From NCBI GenBank assembly GCA_964405335.1, contig CAYONP010000011.1, positions 17,707-81,706 on the forward strand: 64,000 nt of DNA, in the 5' to 3' direction. Both the position numbers and the translations under genes were made by a program. Shown here one piece after another: positions 1 through 9,374 of this stretch (the stretch's first letter is position 1; the number at the start of each line of letters is the position of its first letter). Source of the DNA: CAYONP01 sp964405335. GTDB taxonomy: Bacteria; Armatimonadota; UBA10988. The notes below the pieces were generated by a model. The model made no database searches. It was not told the DNA's origin and saw nothing but the letters and a program-made list of their open reading frames with translations.

Positions 1-1308
1 GAGCTGGTACTGGATCTGCGGCTGGCCGTCGCCGCCCATGGTCCCGGGCACCATCACCGGCTTGCCGTCGCGCAGGATGAGCGTCGCCATCAGCGTGTGG
101 GCGGTCCGCTTGCGCGGCGCGATGACGTTGGGGTGGCTCGGGTCGAGGCTGAAGTAGGCCCCACGGTTCTGCAGCACAATGCCCGTCTCACCGGCGAAAA
201 AGCCGCTGCCGAAGCCCATGTAGAGGCTCTGGATGACGCTCAGCGCGTTGCCCTCGGCGTCGACCACGCAGAAGTAGGTGGTGTCGCCGTCGGGCCGGCC
301 GGCGTCGGGCTCAGCCGGCGCCGCGCGGTCGCCGAGCAGGGCGCGCCGGCCGGCCAGATAGTCCTCGTCGAGCAGTCGCTCGACGCGCACGCGCATCGCC
401 GTCGGGTCGGTGTTGTAGGCGTCGCGGTCGGCGAAGGCGAGCCGCTTGGCCTCGACCCCGAGATGCACCGCCGCGAGCGTCGCCGGCGGCGGGGTGGGGC
501 GATCGGCCACCAAGCCGAGCATGTAGGGCAGCGCCCAGCCCTGCGAGTTGGGGCCGTGAACCAGAACCTCGAGCCCGCGGAAGCGGAGCCCAACCGGCGT
601 GGTCCAGTCGCCCTGGTGCGCGGCGAAATCCTCACGCCGGAGCAGCCCGCCGGCGGCCTCGATCGCGTCGGCGATCGCCCGGCCCAGGTCACCGCGGTAG
701 AAGCACTCGGCGCCCTGCTCGGCGAGTTGGGTGAAGCTGTCGGCCAGCAGCGGCTGGCGCAACCGCTCGCCCGGCTGTGGCGTCCGGCCATCGGGCAGCA
801 TCGCCGCCGCCGACGAGGGCCAGCGCTCGAGCAGTTCCCGCGCGCCGGCAATCCAGCCGCTGAGCAGGTTGCTGCACGGGAACCCGTCCCGCGCATAGCC
901 GATGGCCGGCTGCCACAGCTCGCGCCACGAGAGTCGGCCGAAGCGGCTGTGCAGCGCCTGCCAGCCGTCGGCCGCGCCGGGCACGTTGACCGCCAGCGGC
1001 CCGCGCTGGGGCATCGTCTCGTGCCCCATCTCGTGCAGCCGCTCGGGCGTGGCGAGCGCGGCGCAGCGGCCGCTGGCGTTGTAGGCGTGGACGGTGCCGG
1101 TGGCTGCCTCGTAGTACAAGAAGAAGCCGTCGCCGCCGAAGCCGCAGCAGGGCACCTGGGTCACGTCGAGCACGGCGTTGACGGCCAGGCCCGCATCGAC
1201 GGCCGTGCCGCCGGCGCGCAGGACTTCCAACCCGGTGGCGGTGGCCAGCGGGTGCGCCGAGGCGACCATGGCGTGCGGTGCGCGGGCGGTCGGTCGACCG
1301 GTCGTCAT
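1..1308 (-). CDS. gamma-glutamyltransferase family protein (3' end outside window)
   Basis: Ntn-hydrolase of the gamma-glutamyltransferase family, which transfers or hydrolyses gamma-glutamyl groups (glutathione and related peptides). The first 436 codons are in the window and the C-terminus is cut by its left edge. The N-terminal part carries the family signature AVDAGLAVNAVLDVTQV and GFGGDGFFLYY. The autocleavage and catalytic site DTTYFCVVD places the nucleophilic Thr at about residue 343, followed by the small-subunit segment SLYMGFGSGF. No signal peptide is visible, so it may be cytoplasmic or related to cephalosporin acylase/YwrD-type members. Its ATG overlaps the stop codon of the upstream BNR-repeat gene (ATGA), implying co-translation. 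Substrate is not predictable. Confidence 0.9.
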   Translation of the reverse strand, partial: MTTGRPTARAPHAMVASAHPLATATGLEVLRAGGTAVDAGLAVNAVLDVTQVPCCGFGGDGFFLYYEAATGTVHAYNASGRCAALATPERLHEMGHETMPQRGPLAVNVPGAADGWQALHSRFGRLSWRELWQPAIGYARDGFPCSNLLSGWIAGARELLERWPSSAAAMLPDGRTPQPGERLRQPLLADSFTQLAEQGAECFYRGDLGRAIADAIEAAGGLLRREDFAAHQGDWTTPVGLRFRGLEVLVHGPNSQGWALPYMLGLVADRPTPPPATLAAVHLGVEAKRLAFADRDAYNTDPTAMRVRVERLLDEDYLAGRRALLGDRAAPAEPDAGRPDGDTTYFCVVDAEGNALSVIQSLYMGFGSGFFAGETGIVLQNRGAYFSLDPSHPNVIAPRKRTAHTLMATLILRDGKPVMVPGTMGGDGQPQIQYQL

Positions 1309-3509
1309 GGCAACTCCGTTCCGCGCCAGGCGCCGCCGCCGAAGGTGGTGACGTAGAGCCGGTTCGGCTCGCGCGGGTTGAACTGCACGCGGTGGATCAG
1401 GCCGAACGGCACCCCAAGCCGGCGCCACGACTCGCCGCCGTCGCCGCTGACCCACAGCCCGTCGCCGGCGGTGGCGTGGTAGACCAGGTCCGGATCGGCC
1501 GGGTGCAGGATCGGCGCGAACGAAGCGCCGTCGCCGCCGGCGCGGTGGATGCGGCGGAAGGTCGTCCCGCCGTCGATGCTCTTCCACAGCCCGCCGCCGG
1601 CCCGCCCCGCGGGCGCCTCCATGCAGGCGACGTAGATCACCTCGCCGTCGCGCGGATCGACGACGAACTCGACCGGGTGGTGCAGCGGCGTGCCGGTGTT
1701 CAGCCGCCGCCAGATCGCCCCGTCGTCGTCGCTGGCGAACAGCCCGCCGTCGCGCAGGTCGCGCGTCTCGCGGTAGTAGCGCATGGTCACCAGGGCCAGC
1801 AGCCGGCCGTGTGGGTCGCGGCGGACACGGATCAGGTTCTCGTTGCGCTCGAGCTCGAGCCCGCGGTTGCAGGCCTGCCAGCTCGCACCGTCATTGTTCG
1901 AGCGATAGACGCCGTGCCCCATCACCGCGGCCCACAGCCGGCGCGGGCGCTGGTCGAGCCAGAGGTCGGTCACCGCGCCGTCGGGCAGGCTGCCCTGGCC
2001 GAGCGGCCGCCAGCTCTCGCCCCAGTCGTCCGAAACGACCACCCCGCCGCCGAACTGCCGCGCATCGCTGGTGACGTATTGCCAGTACGGGATGTCGTGC
2101 GTGCGCGAGACCGCGGCATAGAGCCGGCCCGGCCGATCGGGGTCGCAGACGAGCGCGTAGAAGGTGTTGGTCCACGGGCTGCCGCGGGTGCTGTAGAGCC
2201 ACGTCTCGCCGCCGTCGAGGCTGCGCCACAGGCCGATGTCGGTGTCGCAGAGGTAGAGCCGGTTGGTCTCGTGCGGGTCGAACTCCACCTGCCAACTGGT
2301 GGTCACCGTCAGCGTGCCGTTCGGCACCGCCCGGCCGCGCGGCTCGGGCGAATGGAGGTGAGTCCAGCGCGCGCCGCCGTCGCGGCTGAGCATCAGTCGG
2401 CCGTTGTCGCTGCGCAGCAGGGTCAGCGGGTCGCCGTCGCTGGCCCGCAGGCAGACCGCCTGATCGGCCCAGCCCCAGCGCTGCTCGATGGTCAGCCAGT
2501 CGGGATTGGTGTTGTGGCCGGGCATCCGCGGATCACCATAGAGCATCGGCGTCCAGTGCTCACCGGCATCGTCGGTGCGATAGACCGTGCTCGGATGATC
2601 GCCCAAGATGACCGTGCCGACGCTGGCGACATAGGCCACGTCGGGATCAGCGTCGCCGGCGGCGAGATGCTCGTAGCGCGGCAGCTCGGGCGACCACTGG
2701 TCTCGCCGGCCGAGGCGCTCGTCCAGGCCGTTCATCGCGCTGGTCCAGGTCTGCCCGCGGTCCATGCTGCGCCAGACGCCGCCGGCTAGCCGTCCGCCTT
2801 CGTCGCGCGTCGGCGTGGTGGCCCAGAGCACGGTCCGCGTGCCGTCGCAGGCGCCCTCGAAGTCGACCAACTCGCCCTGGTCCACGGCGTGCCGGGTCCA
2901 GCCGCCGGCGAGCACGAAGAGCCCGCGCTGGCAGCCGACGATCAGCGCACCGGCGTGATCGAACGTCGCGCCGAGGACGCGCCCGGCATCCTCGGGCAGC
3001 GGCGGCGCGGCGTGCCAGGTGGCACTGCGGTCGTCCGACAGATAGACCGCCGGCCCGCGGTTGAGGCAGGCGGCGACCTGCCCCGCGCGGCCGAACTCGA
3101 TCACCGCCGGCGCGCCGTCCCACGGGCCGTCGACCGGCTGCCAGGTCTCGCCGGCGTCGGTACTCCGGCGCAGGCCGCCCGAGGCGCCGACGAGGATCAG
3201 ATGCGGGTCGTCGGGCGCGAAAGCCCACGAGCTGTAGCCCATGCCGACAGCGCTGCGGAGCTGGTCGAAGGGGATCATCCGCCAACTCGCGCCGCCGTCG
3301 GTGCTGCGATAGACGCCCGACATGTCGCAGCCGGCGAAGAGCAGGTTCGGGTCGTGCGGCGAGACCGCCGGCGCGGTGACGGTTCCGCCGCCGCCGGGGC
3401 CGATCGGCTCCCAGGCGAAGCTGCTCTGCGCGGTCAAGGCGTCCGAATCGCAGCCGGTGAGCACCAGGGCAATCGTGGTCAGGCGAGCGAGGAACCCGAC
3501 GCGCCGCAT
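1305..3509 (-). CDS. BNR/Asp-box repeat lipoprotein (sialidase- or GH74-like beta-propeller)
   Basis: 734-residue secreted lipoprotein. The N-terminus is a lipoprotein signal peptide ending in the lipobox LTGC. The rest is built from repeated propeller blades with about a dozen Asp-box motifs (for example STDGGASW, STDAGETW, SLDGGETW, SDDWGESW, SGDGGESW). This matches the WD40/YVTN/BNR-like family, including GH74 xyloglucanases and sortilin-like propellers. I see no clear catalytic residues, so a binding role is as likely as a hydrolytic one. It is the first gene of a two-gene unit with the gamma-glutamyltransferase, its stop overlapping that gene's start by 4 nt. Confidence 0.85.
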   Translation of the reverse strand: MRRVGFLARLTTIALVLTGCDSDALTAQSSFAWEPIGPGGGGTVTAPAVSPHDPNLLFAGCDMSGVYRSTDGGASWRMIPFDQLRSAVGMGYSSWAFAPDDPHLILVGASGGLRRSTDAGETWQPVDGPWDGAPAVIEFGRAGQVAACLNRGPAVYLSDDRSATWHAAPPLPEDAGRVLGATFDHAGALIVGCQRGLFVLAGGWTRHAVDQGELVDFEGACDGTRTVLWATTPTRDEGGRLAGGVWRSMDRGQTWTSAMNGLDERLGRRDQWSPELPRYEHLAAGDADPDVAYVASVGTVILGDHPSTVYRTDDAGEHWTPMLYGDPRMPGHNTNPDWLTIEQRWGWADQAVCLRASDGDPLTLLRSDNGRLMLSRDGGARWTHLHSPEPRGRAVPNGTLTVTTSWQVEFDPHETNRLYLCDTDIGLWRSLDGGETWLYSTRGSPWTNTFYALVCDPDRPGRLYAAVSRTHDIPYWQYVTSDARQFGGGVVVSDDWGESWRPLGQGSLPDGAVTDLWLDQRPRRLWAAVMGHGVYRSNNDGASWQACNRGLELERNENLIRVRRDPHGRLLALVTMRYYRETRDLRDGGLFASDDDGAIWRRLNTGTPLHHPVEFVVDPRDGEVIYVACMEAPAGRAGGGLWKSIDGGTTFRRIHRAGGDGASFAPILHPADPDLVYHATAGDGLWVSGDGGESWRRLGVPFGLIHRVQFNPREPNRLYVTTFGGGAWRGTELP

Positions 3510-3619
3510 CCGACCCTCCAGCCGGCGGGGCGCGGGCGGCCTCGCCGCCGCGCTCCGGTGACCGCCGACGTCACTCCGGCGGGCGGTAGCTTCGCGCCGT
3601 GGCCGCGCACCCCTGCCGG

Positions 3620-4264
3620 CTACGGCTTATCGACGTTCCACAGCGAGGCGCCGTAGCTGGCGGTCGCGCCGAGCCACTTGCCGTGCCCGTCGGCGAAGCT
3701 GTAGTTGCCGCCGTCGTGGTGCACCGCGGCAATCTGGCCGACGCTCATGAAGCCGATGGCGAAGTAGCCGTTGGCCGGGTCGTTAAGCAGCCCGCTATCG
3801 GCCAGCACGATGGTGTTGGTCGGCTCTTCGAGCCGGAAGTGGTTGACCACCCGGCCGTTCGGCGTGCAGGGGAAGGCGGCGCTCCAGCCCAGCCCGCGGC
3901 CGCGCAGCGTGCCCGGATCCTGCTGCGTACCGCAGATGTTCCAGCCATAGCTGTAGGGCGAGGTCGAGCCGTGCGCTGTCGCCTCGCAATAGCTCGGGCA
4001 GACCAACACCTGGGTGTTGCGCAAGTAAGTCTGCAGCACGTCGAACCAGTAGACACCGCCCATGTCGGCATAGGGCAGCCGGCCGCTGTAGTCCATGGCG
4101 TAGAGCAGCACCGCCGTCTGCTGTTGCCGCAGGTTCGACAGGCAACTCGTCTGCCGCGCCTTCTCGCGGGCGCGGCTGAACACCGGAAACAGCATCGCCG
4201 CCAGAATGCCGATGATGGCGATGACGGTGAGCAGCTCGATCAGCGTGAACCCGCGACGTCGCAT
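3620..4264 (-). CDS. prepilin-type N-terminal cleavage/methylation protein (H-X9-DG pseudopilin)
   Basis: 214-residue type II/IV pseudopilin. It begins MRRRGFTLIELLTVIAIIGI, with the prepilin peptidase site G-F, Glu at +5 and a hydrophobic helix. The helix is followed by LFPVFSRAREKARQTSC, characteristic of the large pseudopilin families of Armatimonadota. The C-terminal motif VHHDGGNYSFADGHGKW is the H-X9-DG signature of these proteins. Such proteins occur in many copies per genome and are thought to be exported and assembled by type II secretion or pilus machinery. No assembly genes are nearby. It is a single gene with roughly 100 nt of spacer before the next coding region downstream. Confidence 0.9.
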   Translation of the reverse strand: MRRRGFTLIELLTVIAIIGILAAMLFPVFSRAREKARQTSCLSNLRQQQTAVLLYAMDYSGRLPYADMGGVYWFDVLQTYLRNTQVLVCPSYCEATAHGSTSPYSYGWNICGTQQDPGTLRGRGLGWSAAFPCTPNGRVVNHFRLEEPTNTIVLADSGLLNDPANGYFAIGFMSVGQIAAVHHDGGNYSFADGHGKWLGATASYGASLWNVDKP

Positions 4265-4324
4265 GGTCGCCCTCCGGACCGGCGTTCTGGGTTCAGGATT
4301 CCCGTGGCGGAGCGGGCCGAAACG

Positions 4325-5095
4325 TCACTCGGGCGGCCGAGCCCAGGCGCGCATCGCCTCGAGCGTGGCGCGGTCGGTCACGTCGATCTGCACCGGCGTG
4401 ATGGCGATCCGCCCGGCGCGCAGCGCGCCGACGTCGCAGTCGGCGTGCTCGAGCCCGTCCGGCTCGGTGCCGCCGAGCCAGTAGTAGGCGCGGCCGCGGG
4501 GATCGACCCGGCTGTCGTAGGCGGTGCGGTAGAACCGCCGGCCCTGGCGGCAGACCTCGATGCCGGCAATCTGGTCGGCCGGCAGCGGCGGGACATTGAC
4601 GTTGAGCGCCACGTCGGGCGGCAGGTGCGCCGCGGCGAGGGGCACCAGCCAGCGGGCGCAGCTCACCGCGGCGTCGAAGTGACCCGCCTCGGTGTTGTAG
4701 CCGAGGCCGTTGCCGACGCTGAAGGCCGCCGCCCGAGCGCCGCGCAGCGCACCCTCACGCGCGCAGGCGACGGTGCCGGAGTAGAGGATGTCCTCGCCCA
4801 GGTTGGCGCCGCGGTTGATCCCCGAGGCGACAAAGTCGGGCGGCGGGTCGAGCAGCTCGAGAAAGGCCAGCAGCACCGCATCGACCGGCGTGCCGTCGAC
4901 CGCCCAGGCGGGCAGGCCGTCGATGTTGGTCGGGTGAACGAAGACCGGCCGGTCGATGGTCAGGCTGTGGCTCGCCCCGCTCCGCTCGCGACTCGGCGCG
5001 ACGATCACCACCTCGCCCAGGTCGCGTAACCCATTGGCCAGGGCGAGCAGCCCCGGGGCGTGGATGCCGTCGTCGTTGGTGACCAGGATGCGCAC
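4325..5095 (-). CDS. surE: 5'/3'-nucleotidase SurE
   Basis: SurE survival protein, a divalent-metal phosphatase that dephosphorylates nucleoside 5'- and 3'-monophosphates and short polyphosphate. The start MRILVTNDDGIHAPGLLAL holds the metal-binding DD pair. SGINRGANLGEDILYSGTV supplies the conserved Asn and the dimer loop, and ALNVNVPPLP is also conserved. The 256-residue length is normal. The start is 3 nt after the stop of serA, so it is the last gene of an aminotransferase-serA-surE operon. Confidence 0.96.
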   Translation of the reverse strand: MRILVTNDDGIHAPGLLALANGLRDLGEVVIVAPSRERSGASHSLTIDRPVFVHPTNIDGLPAWAVDGTPVDAVLLAFLELLDPPPDFVASGINRGANLGEDILYSGTVACAREGALRGARAAAFSVGNGLGYNTEAGHFDAAVSCARWLVPLAAAHLPPDVALNVNVPPLPADQIAGIEVCRQGRRFYRTAYDSRVDPRGRAYYWLGGTEPDGLEHADCDVGALRAGRIAITPVQIDVTDRATLEAMRAWARPPE

Positions 5096-5098
5096 CCG

Positions 5099-6736
5099 CT
5101 ACTCCGCCGTCGGCACCGGCAGCACCGGCCGGGCGCCGTTCCCGTCGCCGCCGAAATCGACCCGCCGAACCAGCCTCATGCCGGCGATCTCGCCGATCCG
5201 GGCGAGCAGTGCGAGGTCGACCGGCGCATCGACCTCGACCACCGCCACCGCCTCGCCGCCCGAACGGTTGCGGCCGAGCTGCATGCCGGCGATGTTGACC
5301 GCCGCGTTGCCCAGCAGCGTGCCGACCTGGCCGATCACGCCGGGCTGGTCGGTGTTCCACCAGACCAGCAGGTGGCCCTGCGGGACGATGTTGTAAGCAT
5401 GGCCGTCGAGGCCCAGAATGCGCGGGTCCTGACCGAAACAGGTGCCCTCGGCGGTGTGCTGATTCTGCGCCGTGGTCAGCTTCAGGCGCACCAAGCTGTG
5501 GTAGACCGGCTCCTCGTTCGACAGCGTCTCTTCGACCGCGATGCCTTGGTCTTGCGCCACCGTCTGGGCGTTGACGTAGTTGATGGTCTCGTCGCCCAGA
5601 CTGGCATGGAGCAGGCCGCGCAGCACCGCGCGGGTCAGCGGCGCGGTGGGCGAGTCGCGCAACTGGCCGAGGTAGCTCAGCTCGACGCGATCGATCCGCT
5701 CGGATTCGGTGATCTGCGCCAGGAACCGCCCGAGCTGCTCGCCGAGCTGCAGGTAGGGCCGCAGCTTGCGATACTCCTCGGCCTCGAGCAGGGGCAGGTT
5801 GACCGCGCCGAAGACCGGCTCGCCGCGCATCGCAGCGAGCACCTGCCGGGCCACGTCGACGGCCACATTCTCCTGCGCCTCGGCGGTCGAGGCGCCGAGG
5901 TGCGGCGTCGGCACCACGTGCGGCGCGTCTAGCAGCGGCGAGCGTGACTCGTCCAGCGGCGGCTCGTTCTCCCACACATCAATGGCCGCGCCGGCGACCC
6001 GCCCGCGGGCCAGCGCGCCGGCCAGCGCCGCCTCGTCGATCACCCCGCCGCGGCTGCAATTGACCAGCATCGCCGTCGGCTTGAGCAGCTCGATGCTGTG
6101 CTCGTTGATCAGCCCCCGCGTGTGCCGGTTCAGCGGCACATGAAAGCTGATGAAGTCGCTCCGTCGGAGCAGCTCGTCGAGCTCGACCACCTCGACGTTC
6201 ATGTTCTTTGCCCGCTCGAGGTTGATCTGCGGGTCGAAGCAGATCACCTGCATCTCGAGACCCTGCGCGCGGCGCGCCACCTCGGTGCCGATGCGCCCGA
6301 AGCCGATCACGCCGAGCGTCTTGTCATGCACCTCGGTGCCCAGAAAGCGGTTCCGCTCCCACCGCCCAGCACGCAGCGAGGCCGCGGCATCGGGGATGTT
6401 GCGCGCCAGGGCAAGCAGCATGCTGATGGTGTGCTCGGCCGCCGCCAACGTGTTGCCGTAAGGCGAGTTGACCACTAGCACGCCGCGCCGCGTGGCCGCG
6501 TCGACATCGATGTTATCCACCCCGACCCCGCAGCGGCCGATGATCTGCAGCGCGTCGGCCGCCTCGATCACCGCCCGGTCGACCGGCGTGGCACTGCGCA
6601 CGATCAGCACCTCGTAGCCGGGCACCGCCGCCTGCAGCGCCTCGCCGGCGAGGCCGATGCGGACATCGACCTCGGCCTCGTCGCGCAGAATGGCCAGCCC
6701 CTGCTCGCTGATCGTCTCGGTCACCAGGACCTTCAT
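5099..6736 (-). CDS. serA: D-3-phosphoglycerate dehydrogenase
   Basis: First enzyme of the phosphorylated serine pathway, oxidising 3-phosphoglycerate to 3-phosphohydroxypyruvate with NAD+. It is 545 residues, the long (type I) form. The NAD-binding Rossmann motif GVIGFGRIGTEVARRA lies near residue 145. The catalytic Arg is in NCSRGGVIDE, and the Glu/His pair is in the region ending PTPHLGASTAEAQENVA. An allosteric substrate-binding domain follows (about residues 320-455), then a C-terminal ACT domain that normally confers serine feedback control. It overlaps the preceding aminotransferase gene by 4 nt (ATGA) and surE follows after 3 nt. Confidence 0.96.
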   Translation of the reverse strand: MKVLVTETISEQGLAILRDEAEVDVRIGLAGEALQAAVPGYEVLIVRSATPVDRAVIEAADALQIIGRCGVGVDNIDVDAATRRGVLVVNSPYGNTLAAAEHTISMLLALARNIPDAAASLRAGRWERNRFLGTEVHDKTLGVIGFGRIGTEVARRAQGLEMQVICFDPQINLERAKNMNVEVVELDELLRRSDFISFHVPLNRHTRGLINEHSIELLKPTAMLVNCSRGGVIDEAALAGALARGRVAGAAIDVWENEPPLDESRSPLLDAPHVVPTPHLGASTAEAQENVAVDVARQVLAAMRGEPVFGAVNLPLLEAEEYRKLRPYLQLGEQLGRFLAQITESERIDRVELSYLGQLRDSPTAPLTRAVLRGLLHASLGDETINYVNAQTVAQDQGIAVEETLSNEEPVYHSLVRLKLTTAQNQHTAEGTCFGQDPRILGLDGHAYNIVPQGHLLVWWNTDQPGVIGQVGTLLGNAAVNIAGMQLGRNRSGGEAVAVVEVDAPVDLALLARIGEIAGMRLVRRVDFGGDGNGARPVLPVPTAE

Positions 6737-7839
6737 CGCGCCGCCCCCAGCGCCGAGCGAAGTGCCGCCAGACCGAGCCTCAACGCCCGCTCGTCGACCC
6801 AGCCGAGGTGGCCGATGCGCACGATCTTACCCTTCAGCGGCCCCTGGCCGCCGGCCAGCTCGACGCCGTGCTCGGCGCGCAGGCGCGCGCGCAGCGCGTC
6901 GGCGCCGACCGACTCGTCGATCCGCACCGCCGTCACCGCCGGCGAGGCGCAGTCATCGGCCGCCAGCGGCTCGAGGCCCAGCTCGCGTACCCCGGCGCGG
7001 ACCAGGTCGCGGCAGCGAGCGTGGCGGGCCAGGATCGACTCGTGCCCTTCGGCCTCGATCATCGCCAGCGCCTCGTCGAGGGCGTAGATCAGGCTGACCG
7101 CCGGCGTCCACGGGTTCTCGCCCTCGGCCAGGTGCCGGCGGGCGCGGGCGAGGTCGAAATAGAACCGCGGCATCCGGGCCGTCGCATTGGCCGCCCAGGC
7201 GCGGTCGCTCATGGCCACGAAGCTCAGCCCGGGCGGAATCATGAACGCCTTCTGCGAGCCGGCGACGACCACGTCGAGGCCCCACGCATCGACCTCGCAG
7301 GGCGTCGCCAGCAGGCCCGAGATAGCGTCGACCAGGCTCAGCGCGCCCTGCTCGCGGGCCAGTGCGGCCAGCTCGCGCACCGGGTTGACCACGCCGGTCG
7401 AGGTCTCGTTGAGGGTCATCAGCACGGCGGCGTAGCGGCCGGCCGCCAGCGCCGTGGCGACGTCGGCCGGGTCGGCGGCGCGGCCCCGCTCGACCTCGAG
7501 GCGGGTGACCACCGCGCCGTACGCGGCGGCAATGTCGGCGAATCGCTGGCCGAACGCGCCGGTGACCACGGCCAGCACCGCGTCGCCGGGCGAAAGGGTG
7601 TTGACCACCGCCGCTTCGAGCCCGCCGGTGCCCGAGGCGGTCAGGATGAGCGGCTCAGTAGCGGTGCCGAAGGCGGGCTTGAGCCGCTCGGTGACGCGGC
7701 GCAGCAGGGCGCGGAAGGCTGGGCCGCGGTGGTTGACCATCCCCCGCGCGCCGGCGCGCAGCACCCGGCCGGGAACCGGGGTCGGCCCGGGGATGAGCAG
7801 CAGGCCGTCCTCGGCGGCGTCGAGCAGTTCGCGCTCCAC
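6733..7839 (-). CDS. class V aminotransferase (serine-pyruvate/alanine-glyoxylate type), probable phosphoserine pathway
   Basis: PLP-dependent aminotransferase of fold type I, 368 residues. LIPGPTPVPGRVL and NHRGPAFRALLRRV are the alanine-glyoxylate aminotransferase family N-terminal signatures. The PLP lysine lies in VVAGSQKAFMIPPGL and the phosphate-contact loop in LTASGTGGLEAA. Its 4-nt overlap with serA suggests it supplies the transamination step of serine biosynthesis, as AGT-type enzymes do in several phyla lacking serC; this is inference. I chose the GTG at 7839, preceded by GGAGCGAGG, because more upstream starts run into the next gene. Confidence 0.88.
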   Translation of the reverse strand: MERELLDAAEDGLLLIPGPTPVPGRVLRAGARGMVNHRGPAFRALLRRVTERLKPAFGTATEPLILTASGTGGLEAAVVNTLSPGDAVLAVVTGAFGQRFADIAAAYGAVVTRLEVERGRAADPADVATALAAGRYAAVLMTLNETSTGVVNPVRELAALAREQGALSLVDAISGLLATPCEVDAWGLDVVVAGSQKAFMIPPGLSFVAMSDRAWAANATARMPRFYFDLARARRHLAEGENPWTPAVSLIYALDEALAMIEAEGHESILARHARCRDLVRAGVRELGLEPLAADDCASPAVTAVRIDESVGADALRARLRAEHGVELAGGQGPLKGKIVRIGHLGWVDERALRLGLAALRSALGAAR

Positions 7840-7951
7840 CCCTCGCTCCGCGGCGGCGGCGCCGCCGGAGCACGAACGATAACCGCAAACTGCCGTTCTG
7901 GCAACGTGCCGAGGCCGAGCCGTGAGGCCTGGAATCCGCCTGGAGAGCGGC

Positions 7952-9325
7952 TCAGACGCCCTTCGGCAGGCGGATGAAGGCAACCCGCACCTGCTCGAGC
8001 TCGGCCGCGTTGACGCGCATCGCTGTGCCGCCGGGACGCGGATTGGTCAGGCGCACCAGCCGCAGCGCGCCGCGGGGCATCTCGAACGCGAAGGCCGGCG
8101 CGCCGTTCGAGGCATCGACCGAGGTGGCCCGCGGGCCGTCGAGTTCGATCGCGCCGTCGAGGAAGCTCGAGCCGCGGGCGGCGAAGCCGGGGATGGTGTA
8201 CCGCGCGCTGCTGTTCAGCCCAGTGCCGGTGAGCAGGACCGCCGCGGCCCAGTCGGTCATCAGCGTGGCGAACTCGACGCCGGTCTCGGCCTCGACGTTG
8301 GCTACCCCGCGGCGCGGGCTCTGCGCCAGCCGCTTGACGATCCCCGCGCCGAACCGGTCGGCCAGGTAGCGGCAGAAGAGGTAGCCGGCGCCGGCGTGGC
8401 CGTCGTCGTAGACGCCGCTGGTCTCGAGCAGTGTGAACCGCTCGGGCGAGGCGAAGTAGTAGAACACGTTCTCGGGCGAGCCGCCGGCGGTGTCGAGCAG
8501 CCCGGCCAGGTCCTCGGTGAGGAACGAGAGCCCCTCGTTGAGCCACGAGACCTCGGCGCCGAGCTGGTGGTCGAGCTGCTTGTAACGATAGCTGATCAGG
8601 TGCTGCAGCTCATGCACCAGGGTGGCCAGCAGCGCCGGGCGGAGCGTCTGATAGGGCTCGCCCGCGTCGGGCCGCGGCACGCGCATGTAGATCATGTCGG
8701 CCGCGTTGCCGCCGCCGCCGAGGTCGCCGACAAAGAAGAAGCCGAACCGTGGCGGCACCACGCGCGGGGTGAGCAGCACCGTCACCGCGCCGTTGCCGTC
8801 GATGTCGCTCGGCTCGCCGACGGTGGTGCGGCAGAAGGGCAGCACCACGCTGGCAAGCTGCTCGGCCAGGTCGTCGATGTCGGCCTGCCCGAGCGCCGCC
8901 GGCGGGGTCTCGGCATCGACATAGAGCAGCGCCTGGTCGCCCTCGTCGGCCAGCACGGCGTGCACATCGGCGGCGCCGCCGAGGAAGCGGAAGTCGCGCT
9001 CGGCGTCGGCGGCGCGCGAGCGCGGCCCGCCCGTCGACCGGCCCGCCGGCAGCGGCAGCGGCACCAGCTCGGCGCCGCCGCCGTTGACCTCGATGCGGAC
9101 CGTGCCGCGGGCGTCGCGGGCAGAGACGAAGATGGCCACGAACTCGTCGGCGCCGGGGTTCTCCAGCGCGGCCAGCGCGCCGTCGTCGTCGACCGTCAGC
9201 ACGACCGGCACGCCGCGGCCGGCCGAGCGCACCTCGGCGCCGGGGGCGAACGGTGCGTCGACCGGCCCGCCGCTCCCGCAGCCAGCGAGGATCAGGGCGA
9301 GGCAGACGGCGACGAGACGACTCAC
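7952..9325 (-). CDS. lipoprotein zinc metallopeptidase with HExxH motif (M30/hyicolysin-like)
   Basis: 457-residue exported protein. The N-terminal signal MSRLVAVCLALILAGC is a lipoprotein signal with lipobox LAGC. A central LVHELQHLISYRY gives the zinc-binding HExxH helix, followed by NEGLSFLTEDLAGL with a plausible third-ligand Glu, the arrangement seen in M30 (hyicolysin-like) peptidases. An N-terminal segment of about 130 residues before it may be a beta-sandwich, and a C-terminal Ig- or PPC-like domain is likely. The GTG at 9325 directly precedes the signal peptide and was preferred over longer starts that overlap accA. The substrate is unknown. Confidence 0.78.
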   Translation of the reverse strand: MSRLVAVCLALILAGCGSGGPVDAPFAPGAEVRSAGRGVPVVLTVDDDGALAALENPGADEFVAIFVSARDARGTVRIEVNGGGAELVPLPLPAGRSTGGPRSRAADAERDFRFLGGAADVHAVLADEGDQALLYVDAETPPAALGQADIDDLAEQLASVVLPFCRTTVGEPSDIDGNGAVTVLLTPRVVPPRFGFFFVGDLGGGGNAADMIYMRVPRPDAGEPYQTLRPALLATLVHELQHLISYRYKQLDHQLGAEVSWLNEGLSFLTEDLAGLLDTAGGSPENVFYYFASPERFTLLETSGVYDDGHAGAGYLFCRYLADRFGAGIVKRLAQSPRRGVANVEAETGVEFATLMTDWAAAVLLTGTGLNSSARYTIPGFAARGSSFLDGAIELDGPRATSVDASNGAPAFAFEMPRGALRLVRLTNPRPGGTAMRVNAAELEQVRVAFIRLPKGV

Positions 9326-9374
9326 GGCAGTGCTCCAGGTGGCTAACGCGCCACGGCGGCGGGTTCTTCGTCGA